In this document: piece after piece, positions 43,822 to 52,812 of the stretch
How the letters are laid out: each line of letters starts with the position of its first letter
How positions within the stretch are numbered: the stretch's first letter is position 1
Source of the DNA: WTJH01 sp049889695
GTDB lineage: Bacteria > Bacteroidota > Bacteroidia > Flavobacteriales > Flavobacteriaceae
Assembly (NCBI GenBank): GCA_049889695.1
Contig: JBMHCX010000006.1
Span: 62,001 to 126,000 of the forward strand
DNA length: 64,000 bases
Direction of reading: 5' to 3'
Made by a program: the position numbers and the translations under genes
Notes under the pieces: generated by a model
What the model was told of the DNA's origin: nothing
The model's input: only the letters and a program-made list of their open reading frames with translations
Database searches by the model: none

Positions 43822-45303
43822 ATTCTCGATATATCTTCCCAACGCATCTTTAAACTGTACGCCAGCTGTAGTCCTGTATTTACTCAACTTTTGGTGTCCT
43901 TCGAGCCCCCACAATAAGAACTCCTTGAAAAAATCCCGGTCTTCGGCTGCTACCAGTGGTTGGTGTAAATCCATCAATGCATCGAGAGCTGGAAGCTGTG
44001 ACAGGGTGTCCTGGTAGGTTTTGTCGTCGGCTTCTGCATCCAGATACAACTCATTATCTTTTAAAAACCACTGCAGAAGATCGTCATAGGGGGTGGGCTC
44101 TCCTGGTTTTTCCAATTTTTCAATGGCCGGGAAATATTGAGGGAATAAAGTTTTAATGGCCGCCGTAATCAGGTGGAATGAAATTTGTTCGGCGCCCTCT
44201 TGCTCCCCTTCATAGGCCAGTTCTACTTTTCCGTTTAAGGCCGAGCTGATCCCCATGAAATCGATTAAACGCAAACTTGTATTCTTGCTTCCATGTAGAA
44301 TTGATCTCCGTTCGGCAGTACTCATTAAGTTCTCAAAAGCTGCAATGCTCATTCGAGCAGAAACACCACTTTTAGTATCGACAAATTCACTTCGCCTAGC
44401 TTCAAAGCCAATTTGTTCAATTAGGTCTCGGGCTAATTCCGGAATATGAATATTGGCCATACGTCCATTGTCGACTCGTGCTTCTTGCCGTGTAATTTCT
44501 TTTGCGGTGCCCACCGTATGCGGATAGTGTGTTAGGATTTGTGAGCCGATTCTATCTTTTAAGGGGGTCACGATACTTCCGCGGTTGGTATAATCTTCTG
44601 GATTCGCGGTAAAGACAAAATAAGGAAGGATAGGTAAACGCAACTGAAAACCGCGAATCTGGATTTCTTTTTCTTGAAGAATCGAAAATAAGGCTACCTG
44701 AATTCGCGCATGTAAATCTGGGAGTTCGTTCAATACAAATACACAACGGTGCGCTCTAGGGATCATTCCGAAATGAATGACACGTTCATCTGCATAGGAC
44801 AATTTTAAGTTAGCGGCTTTAATGGGGTCTACATCTCCGATAAGATCGGCTACTGTAACATCTGGGGTCGCTAATTTTTCAAAAAAGCGATCGCTTTTGT
44901 GCAGCCAATCGATGGGGGTGTCGTCGCCGTGTGTATCGACCTGGTTTTTCCCGTAAATACTGATAGGCTCCATGGGATCATCGTTAATTTCGGCACCCTC
45001 AATGACAGGGACCCAGGTGTCTAGCAGTTCCGTAAGTTGGCGTGCCATCCGGGTTTTCGCTTGCCCCCTTAAGCCTAACAAGTTAATATTGTGCCCGGAC
45101 AAAAGTGCTCTTTCCATTTCTGGGATGACCGTATTTTCATACCCGATTAAGCCCGTAAAGCTACTTTCGCCTTGTTCGAGGCGTCGGATAAGATTTTCCC
45201 GTATTTCTGCTTGAATTGTTTTTGGTTGATAGCCAGTCTTCTTGAGTTCTCCCAAGGTTTTGATGCTTGGTTTATCCCAGTCGTTTTTTTCTGTTTTTTT
45301 CAT
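43816..45303 (-). CDS. MoxR/magnesium-chelatase-like AAA+ ATPase
   Basis: This 495-residue AAA+ protein has an N-terminal region of about 50 residues, Walker A in LLGLRGQAKTRMAR (about 75-88), Walker B-like VFVLNELPDLHARIQVA and an arginine-containing ILPYFVFTANPEDYTNRG segment typical of the ChlI/MoxR branch. I prefer the ATG at 45303 to the TTG three codons earlier. It overlaps the upstream VWA-protein gene by 32 nt. AAA+/VWA pairs of this kind act together as chaperone-like remodelling or metal-insertion machines; the client is not known here, and no chlorophyll or cobalamin genes are near. Confidence 0.85.
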   Translation of the reverse strand: MKKTEKNDWDKPSIKTLGELKKTGYQPKTIQAEIRENLIRRLEQGESSFTGLIGYENTVIPEMERALLSGHNINLLGLRGQAKTRMARQLTELLDTWVPVIEGAEINDDPMEPISIYGKNQVDTHGDDTPIDWLHKSDRFFEKLATPDVTVADLIGDVDPIKAANLKLSYADERVIHFGMIPRAHRCVFVLNELPDLHARIQVALFSILQEKEIQIRGFQLRLPILPYFVFTANPEDYTNRGSIVTPLKDRIGSQILTHYPHTVGTAKEITRQEARVDNGRMANIHIPELARDLIEQIGFEARRSEFVDTKSGVSARMSIAAFENLMSTAERRSILHGSKNTSLRLIDFMGISSALNGKVELAYEGEQEGAEQISFHLITAAIKTLFPQYFPAIEKLEKPGEPTPYDDLLQWFLKDNELYLDAEADDKTYQDTLSQLPALDALMDLHQPLVAAEDRDFFKEFLLWGLEGHQKLSKYRTTAGVQFKDALGRYIENL

Positions 45304-46396
45304 AGTCTTCAAATATCATTTCCCCAAGCCCGTTAAGCCCGGTGTAAAATGCTTTTCCTTGATTTTGTTGGGTGAATTCCTGAACAAAGTGTTGTAGGTA
45401 AGGATCGCTGGCAATCATAAATGTGGTAATGGGGATTTTGAGTTTGCGCGCTTGTCGAGCCATCAGATAGCAGCGCTCTACAATACGGGGGTCGAGGCCT
45501 ACACTATTTTTATAGTAGGAGCCATCGGCTAAATGTAAACAGCTCGGCTTCCCATCGGTTATCATAAAAATTTGTTTGTTCGCATTTTTCTTCCGCCGAA
45601 GAATGTCCATGGCGAGTTCTAAGCCAGCCACCGTATTGGTATGATAGGGCCCCACTTGTAGATATGGGAGTTCTTTTAAGGAAATTGGGCGGGCGTCGTT
45701 TCCGAAAGTTAAGATGTCAAGTGTGTCTTTTGGGTAGCGAGTAGTGATCAGTTCGGCTAGGGCCATGGCAACTTTTTTGGCCGGTGTAATTCGGTCTTCT
45801 CCGTAGAGGATCATACTATGGCTAATGTCGATCATTAACACCGTGCTCATTTGAGCCTTGTGTTGGTTGTTCTGGACAACGAGATCGTCGGTGGTTAGAT
45901 TAAACTCGCCGAGCGGAGAATGTAATTGAGCATTTTTTAAACTCTCGGTGAGAGAAATTTGCTCAATAGGATCCCCAAACTGATAAGGTTTCAAATCGCC
46001 ACTGTCGTTGTCGCCCGGCCCAGAGATCTGGGTGGTGTGATTTCCAGCGCTGGATTTTTTTAGTTTTCCAAAGATTTGTTTTAAGGCATGTTGGCGAAGA
46101 AGCTTTTCCGTTTTTGCACTTAACAACATGTCACTACCGTTACCATCGGGACGGATTTCCTCACGGATATATCCTTTTTGTAAGAGGTCTTCGATAAAAT
46201 CATCAATGGTGTAGTCTTCATCGGTCAGCTGATATTCCCGGTCGAGTTCACGCAACCAGTCAATCGCTTCATCGAAATCTCCTGAAGTGTGTGTAATCAG
46301 TTCTTTGAAGATTTCAAAAAGACGTTCGAAAGGGGTTTGATTTTTGGCATTATGGCGTGTGAACACCAAACCATTGGCCGCTCGAAGCTGAGACAT
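45272..46396 (-). CDS. VWA-domain protein, partner of the AAA+ ATPase
   Basis: This 374-residue protein has a helical N-terminal half (about 1-170) and a C-terminal von Willebrand factor A domain whose MIDAS metal site begins VLMIDISHSM (about 184-193, DxSxS) and continues with the Thr and Asp positions (NTVAGLELAMD, ITDGKPSC). No signal peptide is present. It is transcribed before the AAA+ gene and overlaps it by 32 nt, so the two products almost certainly form one complex. It is divergent from rimP. Confidence 0.85.
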   Translation of the reverse strand: MSQLRAANGLVFTRHNAKNQTPFERLFEIFKELITHTSGDFDEAIDWLRELDREYQLTDEDYTIDDFIEDLLQKGYIREEIRPDGNGSDMLLSAKTEKLLRQHALKQIFGKLKKSSAGNHTTQISGPGDNDSGDLKPYQFGDPIEQISLTESLKNAQLHSPLGEFNLTTDDLVVQNNQHKAQMSTVLMIDISHSMILYGEDRITPAKKVAMALAELITTRYPKDTLDILTFGNDARPISLKELPYLQVGPYHTNTVAGLELAMDILRRKKNANKQIFMITDGKPSCLHLADGSYYKNSVGLDPRIVERCYLMARQARKLKIPITTFMIASDPYLQHFVQEFTQQNQGKAFYTGLNGLGEMIFEDYEKNRKKRLG

Positions 46397-46473
46397 GATC
46401 TTTAACTAACAATTTTATGTAAATATAACCAAGGATTTAAGAATGTCAAAAGCATAGTATTTCAGGCATTTAC

Positions 46474-46504
46474 TTTCATTTGTCCTGTAAATTTCCTACT
46501 TTTG
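46474..46504 (+). promoter_or_regulatory. promoter of rimP-nusA-infB
   Basis: TACTTTTG (46497-46504) is a full match to TANNTTTG; TTTC (46474-46477) is the -33 element at a 19-nt spacing. Transcription would start near 46511, giving a leader of about 45 nt. Confidence 0.65.
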
Positions 46505-46524
46505 CAGAGCAAATCTGAAAACTG

Positions 46525-46554
46525 GAGAGGCGACCATGGGTCCCTCTTTTTTTT
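46525..46554 (+). terminator. attenuator-like hairpin in the rimP leader
   Basis: GAG-a-GG-cg-ACC (46525-46535) pairs with GGT-CC-CTC (46539-46546) across a 3-nt loop and is followed by eight T residues (46547-46554), immediately before the rimP ATG at 46557. It has the form of a Rho-independent terminator sitting in the leader of the operon that encodes NusA. Confidence 0.5.
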
Positions 46555-46556
46555 AC

Positions 46557-47024
46557 ATGGAATTTAAAGCGCAAGTACAGAAGTTATTGGAAGAGGGCCT
46601 AGCGGAACATCCAAGCCTCTTTTTGATCGATTTTAAGGTCGGTGGCGACGGGGCTATACACGTTGTTCTCGACGGCGATCAGGGAGTTCGCTTGCAGGAC
46701 TGTATGGATATCAGTAGGCATATCGAACATAACTTAGATCGGGAAGAACACGATTTCTCTTTAGAAGTCGCTTCCGTAGGTGTAGATGCTCCTCTGCAAA
46801 AGGCACGTCAATACATCAAAAATGTTGGGCGGCAATTAGAAGTAGAAAATGAAGCAGGGCAAACGTTTAAAGGGAAACTAACCCATGCTGATCAAGATAG
46901 CTGTACCCTTCAATGGAAACAACGTGAACCAAAACCCATTGGAAAAGGGAAGCATACAGTAGAAAAAATAGAACAATTAAATTATTCACAAATCAAAAGA
47001 GCCAAAGTATTGGTTCAATTTTAA
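46557..47024 (+). CDS. rimP: ribosome maturation factor RimP
   Basis: This 155-residue protein helps mature the 30S ribosomal subunit. Features are the N-terminal alpha/beta domain with FLIDFKVGGDGAIHVVLDGD, CMDISRHIEHNLD and FSLEVASVGVDAPL, then a small C-terminal beta-barrel with AKVLVQF. The open frame starts at 46536, but the ATG at 46557 gives the usual N-terminus (MEFKAQVQ) and lies after the leader hairpin. It is followed by nusA and infB in the classical order. Confidence 0.93.
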   Translation: MEFKAQVQKLLEEGLAEHPSLFLIDFKVGGDGAIHVVLDGDQGVRLQDCMDISRHIEHNLDREEHDFSLEVASVGVDAPLQKARQYIKNVGRQLEVENEAGQTFKGKLTHADQDSCTLQWKQREPKPIGKGKHTVEKIEQLNYSQIKRAKVLVQF

Positions 47025-47033
47025 ACTTGAATT

Positions 47034-48266
47034 ATGGAAAATCTCGCGTTAATTGATTCGTTTTCTGAATTTAAAGACGACAAGCTCATCGACCGAGTGA
47101 CCCTCATGGTCATCCTTGAAGAAGTCTTCCGAAATACGTTAAAACGTAAATTTGGTTCGGATGAAAATTTTGATATCATTATCAATCCCGATAAAGGCGA
47201 CTTGGAAATTTGGCGCAACAGAATTGTCGTTGAAGACGATGCTGTGGAGGATTCTAATTCCGAGATTACCCTGACAGAAGCACGAAAAATAGAACCAGAC
47301 TTTGAAGTCGGGGAAGATGTTTCCGAAGAAGTGAAAATTGCCGATTTGGGAAGACGCTCTATTCAGCACCTGCGTCAGAACTTGGTGGCTAAAATTTTTG
47401 AGCACGACAGTACAAACATTTACAATCAATTTAAGGACCGTGTGGGGGAGATATTTTCCGCTGAAGTACACCATGTCCGCAACAGAGAAGTAATTCTCTT
47501 GGACGATGATGGGAATGAAATTATTTTACCCAAGGACCGACAGATCCCCAGCGACTTTTTCCGCAAAGGGGACAATGTTCGCGGAGTTATTGATGCAGTA
47601 GAATTGAGAGGGAACAAGCCGCGTATTCTATTGTCTAGAACATCGCCTATGTTCTTAGAAAAACTGTTCGAGCAGGAAATCCCTGAAGTTTTTGACGGAC
47701 TCATCAATATCAAAAAAGCAGTTCGCATCCCAGGAGAAAAAGCCAAAGTAGCGGTAGATTCTTACGACGACAGAATCGATCCTGTTGGTGCATGTGTTGG
47801 GATGAAAGGATCCAGAATTCACGGAATTGTCCGCGAATTAGGAAACGAAAACATCGATGTCATTAACTACACCAACAACTTACAATTATTTATTTCTCGT
47901 GCGTTAAGTCCGGCGAAAGTCAATTCTTTAAAGATCGACGAGGAAAATAAACGTGTCCAAGTTATCCTTAATCCAGAGGAAGTTTCAAAAGCCATTGGGA
48001 AAGGTGGCTCGAATATTCGATTAGCGGGCAAATTAACCGGCTATGAAATCGATGTTTATCGCGAAGGAATGGAGGAAGATGTTGAATTATCCGAGTTTAG
48101 CGATGAAATCGAATCATGGGTAATCGCTGAGTTCCAAAAAGTAGGACTCGACACCGCCAAAAGTGTTTTGGAGTTGACGGATGAGGAACTAATTCGCCGA
48201 ACTGACCTGGAAGACGAAACAATACAAAATATCAAAAAGATTCTCAGCGAGGAATTTGAAGATTAA
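47034..48266 (+). CDS. nusA: transcription termination/antitermination factor NusA
   Basis: This 410-residue protein binds RNA polymerase and RNA and tunes pausing, termination and antitermination. Domains in order are the N-terminal polymerase-binding domain (about 1-125, ENLALIDSFSEFKDD), S1 (about 130-200), KH1 (DPVGACVGMKGSRIHGIVREL, about 245-265) and KH2 (EVSKAIGKGGSNIRLAGKLTGY). The C-terminal acidic repeats of E. coli NusA are missing, as is common outside proteobacteria; a short helix-hairpin-helix-like end remains. It lies 9 nt after rimP. Confidence 0.96.
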   Translation: MENLALIDSFSEFKDDKLIDRVTLMVILEEVFRNTLKRKFGSDENFDIIINPDKGDLEIWRNRIVVEDDAVEDSNSEITLTEARKIEPDFEVGEDVSEEVKIADLGRRSIQHLRQNLVAKIFEHDSTNIYNQFKDRVGEIFSAEVHHVRNREVILLDDDGNEIILPKDRQIPSDFFRKGDNVRGVIDAVELRGNKPRILLSRTSPMFLEKLFEQEIPEVFDGLINIKKAVRIPGEKAKVAVDSYDDRIDPVGACVGMKGSRIHGIVRELGNENIDVINYTNNLQLFISRALSPAKVNSLKIDEENKRVQVILNPEEVSKAIGKGGSNIRLAGKLTGYEIDVYREGMEEDVELSEFSDEIESWVIAEFQKVGLDTAKSVLELTDEELIRRTDLEDETIQNIKKILSEEFED

Positions 48267-48309
48267 GCGAATAGAAATTTCATATTTTTACCACGAATAA
48301 AAACAATTT

Positions 48310-50970
48310 ATGCCTGATACACCTAGCATACGACTCAATAAAGTCCTTCGAGAATTAAATATTTCTTTGGATCGTGCCGTGGAGCATCTTCACGCCGAAG
48401 GTCATCAGATTGAGGCGCGTCCTACGACCAAAATTTCTCAAGAAGTTTATCAGGTATTACTTGATGAGTTCGAGACCGATAAATCCAAGAAAGACGCTTC
48501 TCAGGAGATAAGCGAGGAAAAGCGGAAAGAAAAAGAAGAGATTCGACAAAAGCTGGAAGAAAAAGAGCGCTTACGACAAGCAGAGCTTGAAAAACAGCAA
48601 GAAGTGATTAAGGCAAATCGTGCAATCGACAAGCCGAGAATGGTCGGTAAAATCGATTTAAATCCAACGCCTACGCCGGCCGTTGAAGCGGAAAAAGAGC
48701 CCCCCGCAGTTAAGGTCGAGGAGAAGCCAGCTCCTGAAGTCGTAGCGGAAGAAAAACCCGCTGAGCCAGCGCCAGCAGCTCCTGTTCAAGAAGAAAAACC
48801 AGCCCCTAAACAAGAAGAAAACGCCGAGGCATCAGGCGAGCCTGAGGCGATTAAAACCCAATATCAAAAACTTTCAGGTCCCAAGAAGACCGGACAAGTC
48901 ATTAATCTTGACGTCCTTAAAAAGAAAGAAGAAAACGTAAACGAAGCGCGCAAGCGCAAGCGTAAACGCATCAATAAAAATGCTGGTGGTGGAGGTGCTA
49001 AACCTCAAGGAGGAAAAGGTCAAAGCAACAGAGGGCCTAGAAAAGAACCGCTGAAAAAAGTCGAGCCTTCAGAAGAAGACGTACAAAAGCAAATCCGTGA
49101 AACCCTCGAGAAACTCCAAGGGAAAAGCAATAAGTCTAAAGGGGCTAAATACAGACGCGATAAACGTTCTCAGCATCGCCAAAAGAGCGAGGACGAAATG
49201 GCGCAAGCAGAAGCAGCTAGCAAAATATTACAGGTTACCGAGTTTGTTACGGTAGGCGAAATTGCTACGCTGATGGATGTGAGCAGCACAGAGATTATCT
49301 CTACTTGTATGACCCTCGGAATCATGGTGACCATGAATCAGCGATTAGACGCTGAGACCCTCACTATTGTTGCCGATGAGTTTGGTTACGAAGTGGAATT
49401 CGTGAAAACCGAACTGGAAGAAAATATTCAAGAAGAGGAAGATGCTCAAGAAGATCTACTAGCCCGTGCACCCATCGTAACGGTTATGGGACACGTCGAT
49501 CACGGAAAAACTTCTCTTCTCGATTTTATCCGTGAAGAAAATGTTATCGCTGGTGAGTCTGGAGGAATCACGCAGCACATCGGTGCTTATTCTGTTACGC
49601 TAGAAAAAGGACAACAAATAACGTTCCTTGATACACCAGGTCACGAAGCCTTTACAGCCATGCGTGCTCGTGGTGCCCAAGTTACAGACATCGCAATTAT
49701 TGTAGTAGCTGCGGACGACGACATCATGCCGCAAACCAAAGAGGCAATTTCCCATGCCCAAGCCGCTGAGGTACCTATTGTATTTGCCATCAATAAGATT
49801 GATAAACCAACAGCCAACCCCGATAAAATCAAAGAAGGACTAGCCGGAATGAATCTGATGGTAGAAGATTGGGGAGGGAAAGTACAGTCGCAAGATATCT
49901 CAGCTCTTAAAGGGACAGGGGTAAATGAATTACTCGAAAAAGTGCTTTTAGAGGCGGAACTCTTAGAGTTAAAAGCCAACCCAAAACGCCGAGCCAAAGG
50001 AACTGTAGTAGAGGCATTTTTAGATAAAGGTCGAGGTTATGTATCTACCGTTTTGGTACAAACAGGAACCTTAAGCGTTGGAGATTACCTCCTAGCGGGG
50101 AAAAACAGTGGGAAGGTCAAAGCTATGTTCGATGAACGTGGGAATAACCTCGATACGGCACCTCCTTCAACACCTGTTTCTATCTTAGGTTTAGATGGTG
50201 CTCCACAAGCAGGAGATCCCTTCAGTGTTCTAGAAGACGAAAGAGAAGCAAAACAAATTGCCGCTAAAAGAACACAATTACAACGTGAACAAAGTGTACG
50301 TACTCAACGCCATATCACCCTCGATGAGATTGGACGACGTATTGCTTTGGGCGACTTTAAAGAATTGAACATTATCCTTAAAGGAGATGTTGATGGCTCT
50401 GTTGAAGCTCTTACAGATGCATTCCAAAAGCTATCGACCGATGAAATTCAAGTGAATATCATCCACAAAGGGGTAGGTGCTATAACAGAATCTGACGTTC
50501 TACTAGCCTCCGCTTCTGATGCTATCGTTATCGGATTTAATGTCCGTCCAATGGGTAATGCGCGGATGATAGCTGAGAAGGAAGAAATCGATATTCGATC
50601 CTATTCCATCATCTACGATGCCATCAACGATGTGAAAGACGCCATGGAAGGAATGCTTTCTCCAGAGATGAGAGAAGAAGTGACTGGGACAGCTGAAATC
50701 CGCGAGACCTTTAAGATTTCTAAAATCGGAACAATCGCCGGATGTATGGTCACCAGCGGAAAAATCTTCCGGAATTCCAGCATCCGAATCATTCGAGATG
50801 GAGTCGTTATCTATACCGGAAAACTTGCTTCTTTAAAACGTTTCAAAGACGACGTTAAAGAAGTGTCTAAGGGCTATGATTGCGGTCTGCAAATCCAAAA
50901 CTACAACGATATTCAGATCGATGATGTTCTCGAATGCTTCCAGGAGGTTGCTGTAAAGAAAAAGCTGTAG
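48310..50970 (+). CDS. infB: translation initiation factor IF-2
   Basis: This 886-residue GTPase brings initiator tRNA to the 30S subunit. The first ~300 residues are a Lys/Glu/Ala/Pro-rich linker with an N-terminal IF2N domain (RLNKVLRELNISLDRAVEHL). The G domain begins near residue 390 with VTVMGHVDHGKTSLLD (G1), GITQHIGAY, DTPGHEAFTAMRARGA (G3) and NKIDKP (G4). Domains II-IV follow, ending with ILKGDVDGSVEAL and the C-terminal tRNA-binding barrel. It starts 43 nt after nusA. Its stop is 5 nt from the stop of the convergent SPOR gene. Confidence 0.97.
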   Translation: MPDTPSIRLNKVLRELNISLDRAVEHLHAEGHQIEARPTTKISQEVYQVLLDEFETDKSKKDASQEISEEKRKEKEEIRQKLEEKERLRQAELEKQQEVIKANRAIDKPRMVGKIDLNPTPTPAVEAEKEPPAVKVEEKPAPEVVAEEKPAEPAPAAPVQEEKPAPKQEENAEASGEPEAIKTQYQKLSGPKKTGQVINLDVLKKKEENVNEARKRKRKRINKNAGGGGAKPQGGKGQSNRGPRKEPLKKVEPSEEDVQKQIRETLEKLQGKSNKSKGAKYRRDKRSQHRQKSEDEMAQAEAASKILQVTEFVTVGEIATLMDVSSTEIISTCMTLGIMVTMNQRLDAETLTIVADEFGYEVEFVKTELEENIQEEEDAQEDLLARAPIVTVMGHVDHGKTSLLDFIREENVIAGESGGITQHIGAYSVTLEKGQQITFLDTPGHEAFTAMRARGAQVTDIAIIVVAADDDIMPQTKEAISHAQAAEVPIVFAINKIDKPTANPDKIKEGLAGMNLMVEDWGGKVQSQDISALKGTGVNELLEKVLLEAELLELKANPKRRAKGTVVEAFLDKGRGYVSTVLVQTGTLSVGDYLLAGKNSGKVKAMFDERGNNLDTAPPSTPVSILGLDGAPQAGDPFSVLEDEREAKQIAAKRTQLQREQSVRTQRHITLDEIGRRIALGDFKELNIILKGDVDGSVEALTDAFQKLSTDEIQVNIIHKGVGAITESDVLLASASDAIVIGFNVRPMGNARMIAEKEEIDIRSYSIIYDAINDVKDAMEGMLSPEMREEVTGTAEIRETFKISKIGTIAGCMVTSGKIFRNSSIRIIRDGVVIYTGKLASLKRFKDDVKEVSKGYDCGLQIQNYNDIQIDDVLECFQEVAVKKKL

Positions 50971-50975
50971 GCCCT

Positions 50976-51347
50976 TTATTGCTGTTCGATTAAAAACGAT
51001 TCAGGGAATTCTTTTCGAATACTGTTCAGCTGTTGAATGGCCTTACTTCGGAATTTAAAACGACCTAATTGAACCTTGTAGTTAGGAGTTTCAAACGTAA
51101 AAAAGGTAGGAATATCCGGAAATAGCCTATTCGCCTCTTCCTGGATCTGCTGGGCTTGCTGATGTCCGCCGTTAAAGAGTTGAATGGTGAAATATTGCCG
51201 ATTGTACTTTTCTTGGTTGATTCGAATCCGTTCAGCCGCCATCCGCTCAATTATCGAATCCTGTGCAATTTTAGCTTCTGCTTGCTGTGCATAGCTAAAA
51301 CAGCTGATTCCTGCGAAAATAATTAACCATCTAACTGTAGACATCAT
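50976..51347 (-). CDS. SPOR-domain-like exported protein
   Basis: This 123-residue protein has a signal peptide (MMSTVRWLIIFAGISCFSYA) and a C-terminal SPOR-like domain: YFTIQLFNGGHQQAQQ (about 51-66), FPDIPTFFTFETPNYKVQLGRF and the second repeat AIQQLNSIRKEFPESFLI. SPOR domains bind denuded glycan strands of peptidoglycan. Similar small SPOR proteins lie between infB and the complex III genes in other flavobacteria as far as I recall. Convergent with infB and divergent from actA. Confidence 0.8.
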   Translation of the reverse strand: MMSTVRWLIIFAGISCFSYAQQAEAKIAQDSIIERMAAERIRINQEKYNRQYFTIQLFNGGHQQAQQIQEEANRLFPDIPTFFTFETPNYKVQLGRFKFRSKAIQQLNSIRKEFPESFLIEQQ

Positions 51348-51428
51348 TCTTTTTTTTACAAAGAAAGAAATTCTTGAAATATACTTTATTTAGAATCTAT
51401 ATAAATTATATTTTTCATCAGTGCTCTT

Positions 51429-51459
51429 TTTTACGGTAAGCGACTATGCAGTAAATTTG
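51429..51459 (+). promoter_or_regulatory. promoter of the act-cox operon
   Basis: TAAATTTG (51452-51459) matches the -7 consensus; TTTT (51429-51432) is a fair -33 element at 19 nt. The leader would be about 43 nt and contains the palindrome at 51479-51490. Confidence 0.6.
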
Positions 51460-51478
51460 CGTTGGATTTAGAATTTAA

Positions 51479-51490
51479 AGTTTGCAAACT
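51479..51490. promoter_or_regulatory. 12-bp perfect palindrome in the actA leader
   Basis: AGTTTGCAAACT is self-complementary over 12 bp and lies about 13 nt after the predicted transcription start. It could be a binding site for a dimeric regulator of respiration; this rests on symmetry and position only. Confidence 0.35.
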
Positions 51491-51508
51491 AATATATACC
51501 ACAAACGA

Positions 51509-52789
51509 ATGATTAGGGTTATTAATCGGGTCTATGCCCTTGGTTTCCCCCTTTTGTTATGTTTTAGTTTATTGGCAGGTTCTGGGCTTTATGCACAAGA
51601 CGATCCTGCAGCTGCAGCGGGTAAGAAATTATTCAATGCGAATTGCGCTGCATGCCATAAACTAAATAAAAAAGCAGTTGGGCCTGCACTTCGCGGGGTT
51701 ACGGACAAGTATGAAAAGGAATGGTTGTACAGCTGGATCAAAAACAGTTCTGCGATGATTAAAGCAGGCGATCCTCAAGCAGTTGCTGTTTGGGAGGAGT
51801 ATAATCGTACGGCGATGAATTCATTTCCACAACTTTCTACGGAAGACATTGACAATATATTAGCATATACCAATTATGTACCGCCAGCCCCGGTTGCTGC
51901 AGTAGCAGCTCCGCAAGCCGTCGGTGCACAGAGCGGTTCCATCGCCAATGAATTTATTCTTGCAGCCTTGGCATTGGTCTTTGCCATTTTGGTTATTATG
52001 CTATTCTTGGTGCAGAAAACCTTACTGCGCATTGCTGCCGCAAGCGGTGTTGAATTAGAAGTAGCAGAGCGTCCTAGCAGAATTCCGATTTGGAAAGCCG
52101 TTGTTCAAAACCAATTTGTGGTGATGTGCACAGTTGTCTTCCTCTTGTTGAGTAGTGCTTATTTTGTTTACGGTTATCTTATGCAGGTGGGGGTCGATCA
52201 AGGATATGCTCCTATTCAACCGATTCATTATTCACACAAGATTCACGCCGGTGCCAACCAGATTGAATGTAAGTACTGTCATTCCTCTGCACGAGTATCT
52301 AAACATTCTGGAATCCCTTCCTTGAATGTTTGTATGAATTGTCACAAAAACATAGCCGAATATAACGGAGAAGAAGATCTAGAGAATGGATACACGAAAG
52401 ACTTCTACACCAATGAAATAAAAAAGCTTTATGCTGCTGTTGGCTGGGATGAAGAAACACAAAGTTATACGGGCGAATCCAAGCCGGTTAAATGGGTGCG
52501 TATTCACAATCTCCCTGATTTTGTGTATTTCAATCACGCACAACACGTCCAAGTTGGACAAATCGAGTGTCAGAAATGTCACGGACCTGTTGAAGAAATG
52601 GAAATTATGTATCAGCACTCTTCACTGACCATGGGATGGTGTATCAATTGTCACCGTGAGACAAATGTTCAGGTAGAGAGTAACGAATACTATGCCAAGA
52701 TTCATGAAGAGCTCTCCAAAAAATACGGTGTTGAAAAACTTACCGTTGCTCAAATGGGAGGTTTAGAATGTGGTAAATGTCATTATTAA
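51509..52789 (+). CDS. actA: alternative complex III subunit A, multiheme cytochrome c
   Basis: This 426-residue protein is the heme-bearing subunit of the quinol:cytochrome c oxidoreductase called alternative complex III. After a signal peptide it has a mono-heme cytochrome c domain (CAACH at 46-50), a membrane anchor near residue 145-170 and 185-225, and a C-terminal domain with five more CxxCH motifs (CKYCHS, CMNCHK, CQKCHG, CINCHR, CGKCHY), six in all. It starts at ATG 51509; an upstream TTG in frame is less likely. First gene of actABCDEF-coxBA, 23 nt before actB. Confidence 0.93.
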   Translation: MIRVINRVYALGFPLLLCFSLLAGSGLYAQDDPAAAAGKKLFNANCAACHKLNKKAVGPALRGVTDKYEKEWLYSWIKNSSAMIKAGDPQAVAVWEEYNRTAMNSFPQLSTEDIDNILAYTNYVPPAPVAAVAAPQAVGAQSGSIANEFILAALALVFAILVIMLFLVQKTLLRIAAASGVELEVAERPSRIPIWKAVVQNQFVVMCTVVFLLLSSAYFVYGYLMQVGVDQGYAPIQPIHYSHKIHAGANQIECKYCHSSARVSKHSGIPSLNVCMNCHKNIAEYNGEEDLENGYTKDFYTNEIKKLYAAVGWDEETQSYTGESKPVKWVRIHNLPDFVYFNHAQHVQVGQIECQKCHGPVEEMEIMYQHSSLTMGWCINCHRETNVQVESNEYYAKIHEELSKKYGVEKLTVAQMGGLECGKCHY

Positions 52790-52812
52790 TGCTCAGTTTA
52801 TAGATTTCAACT

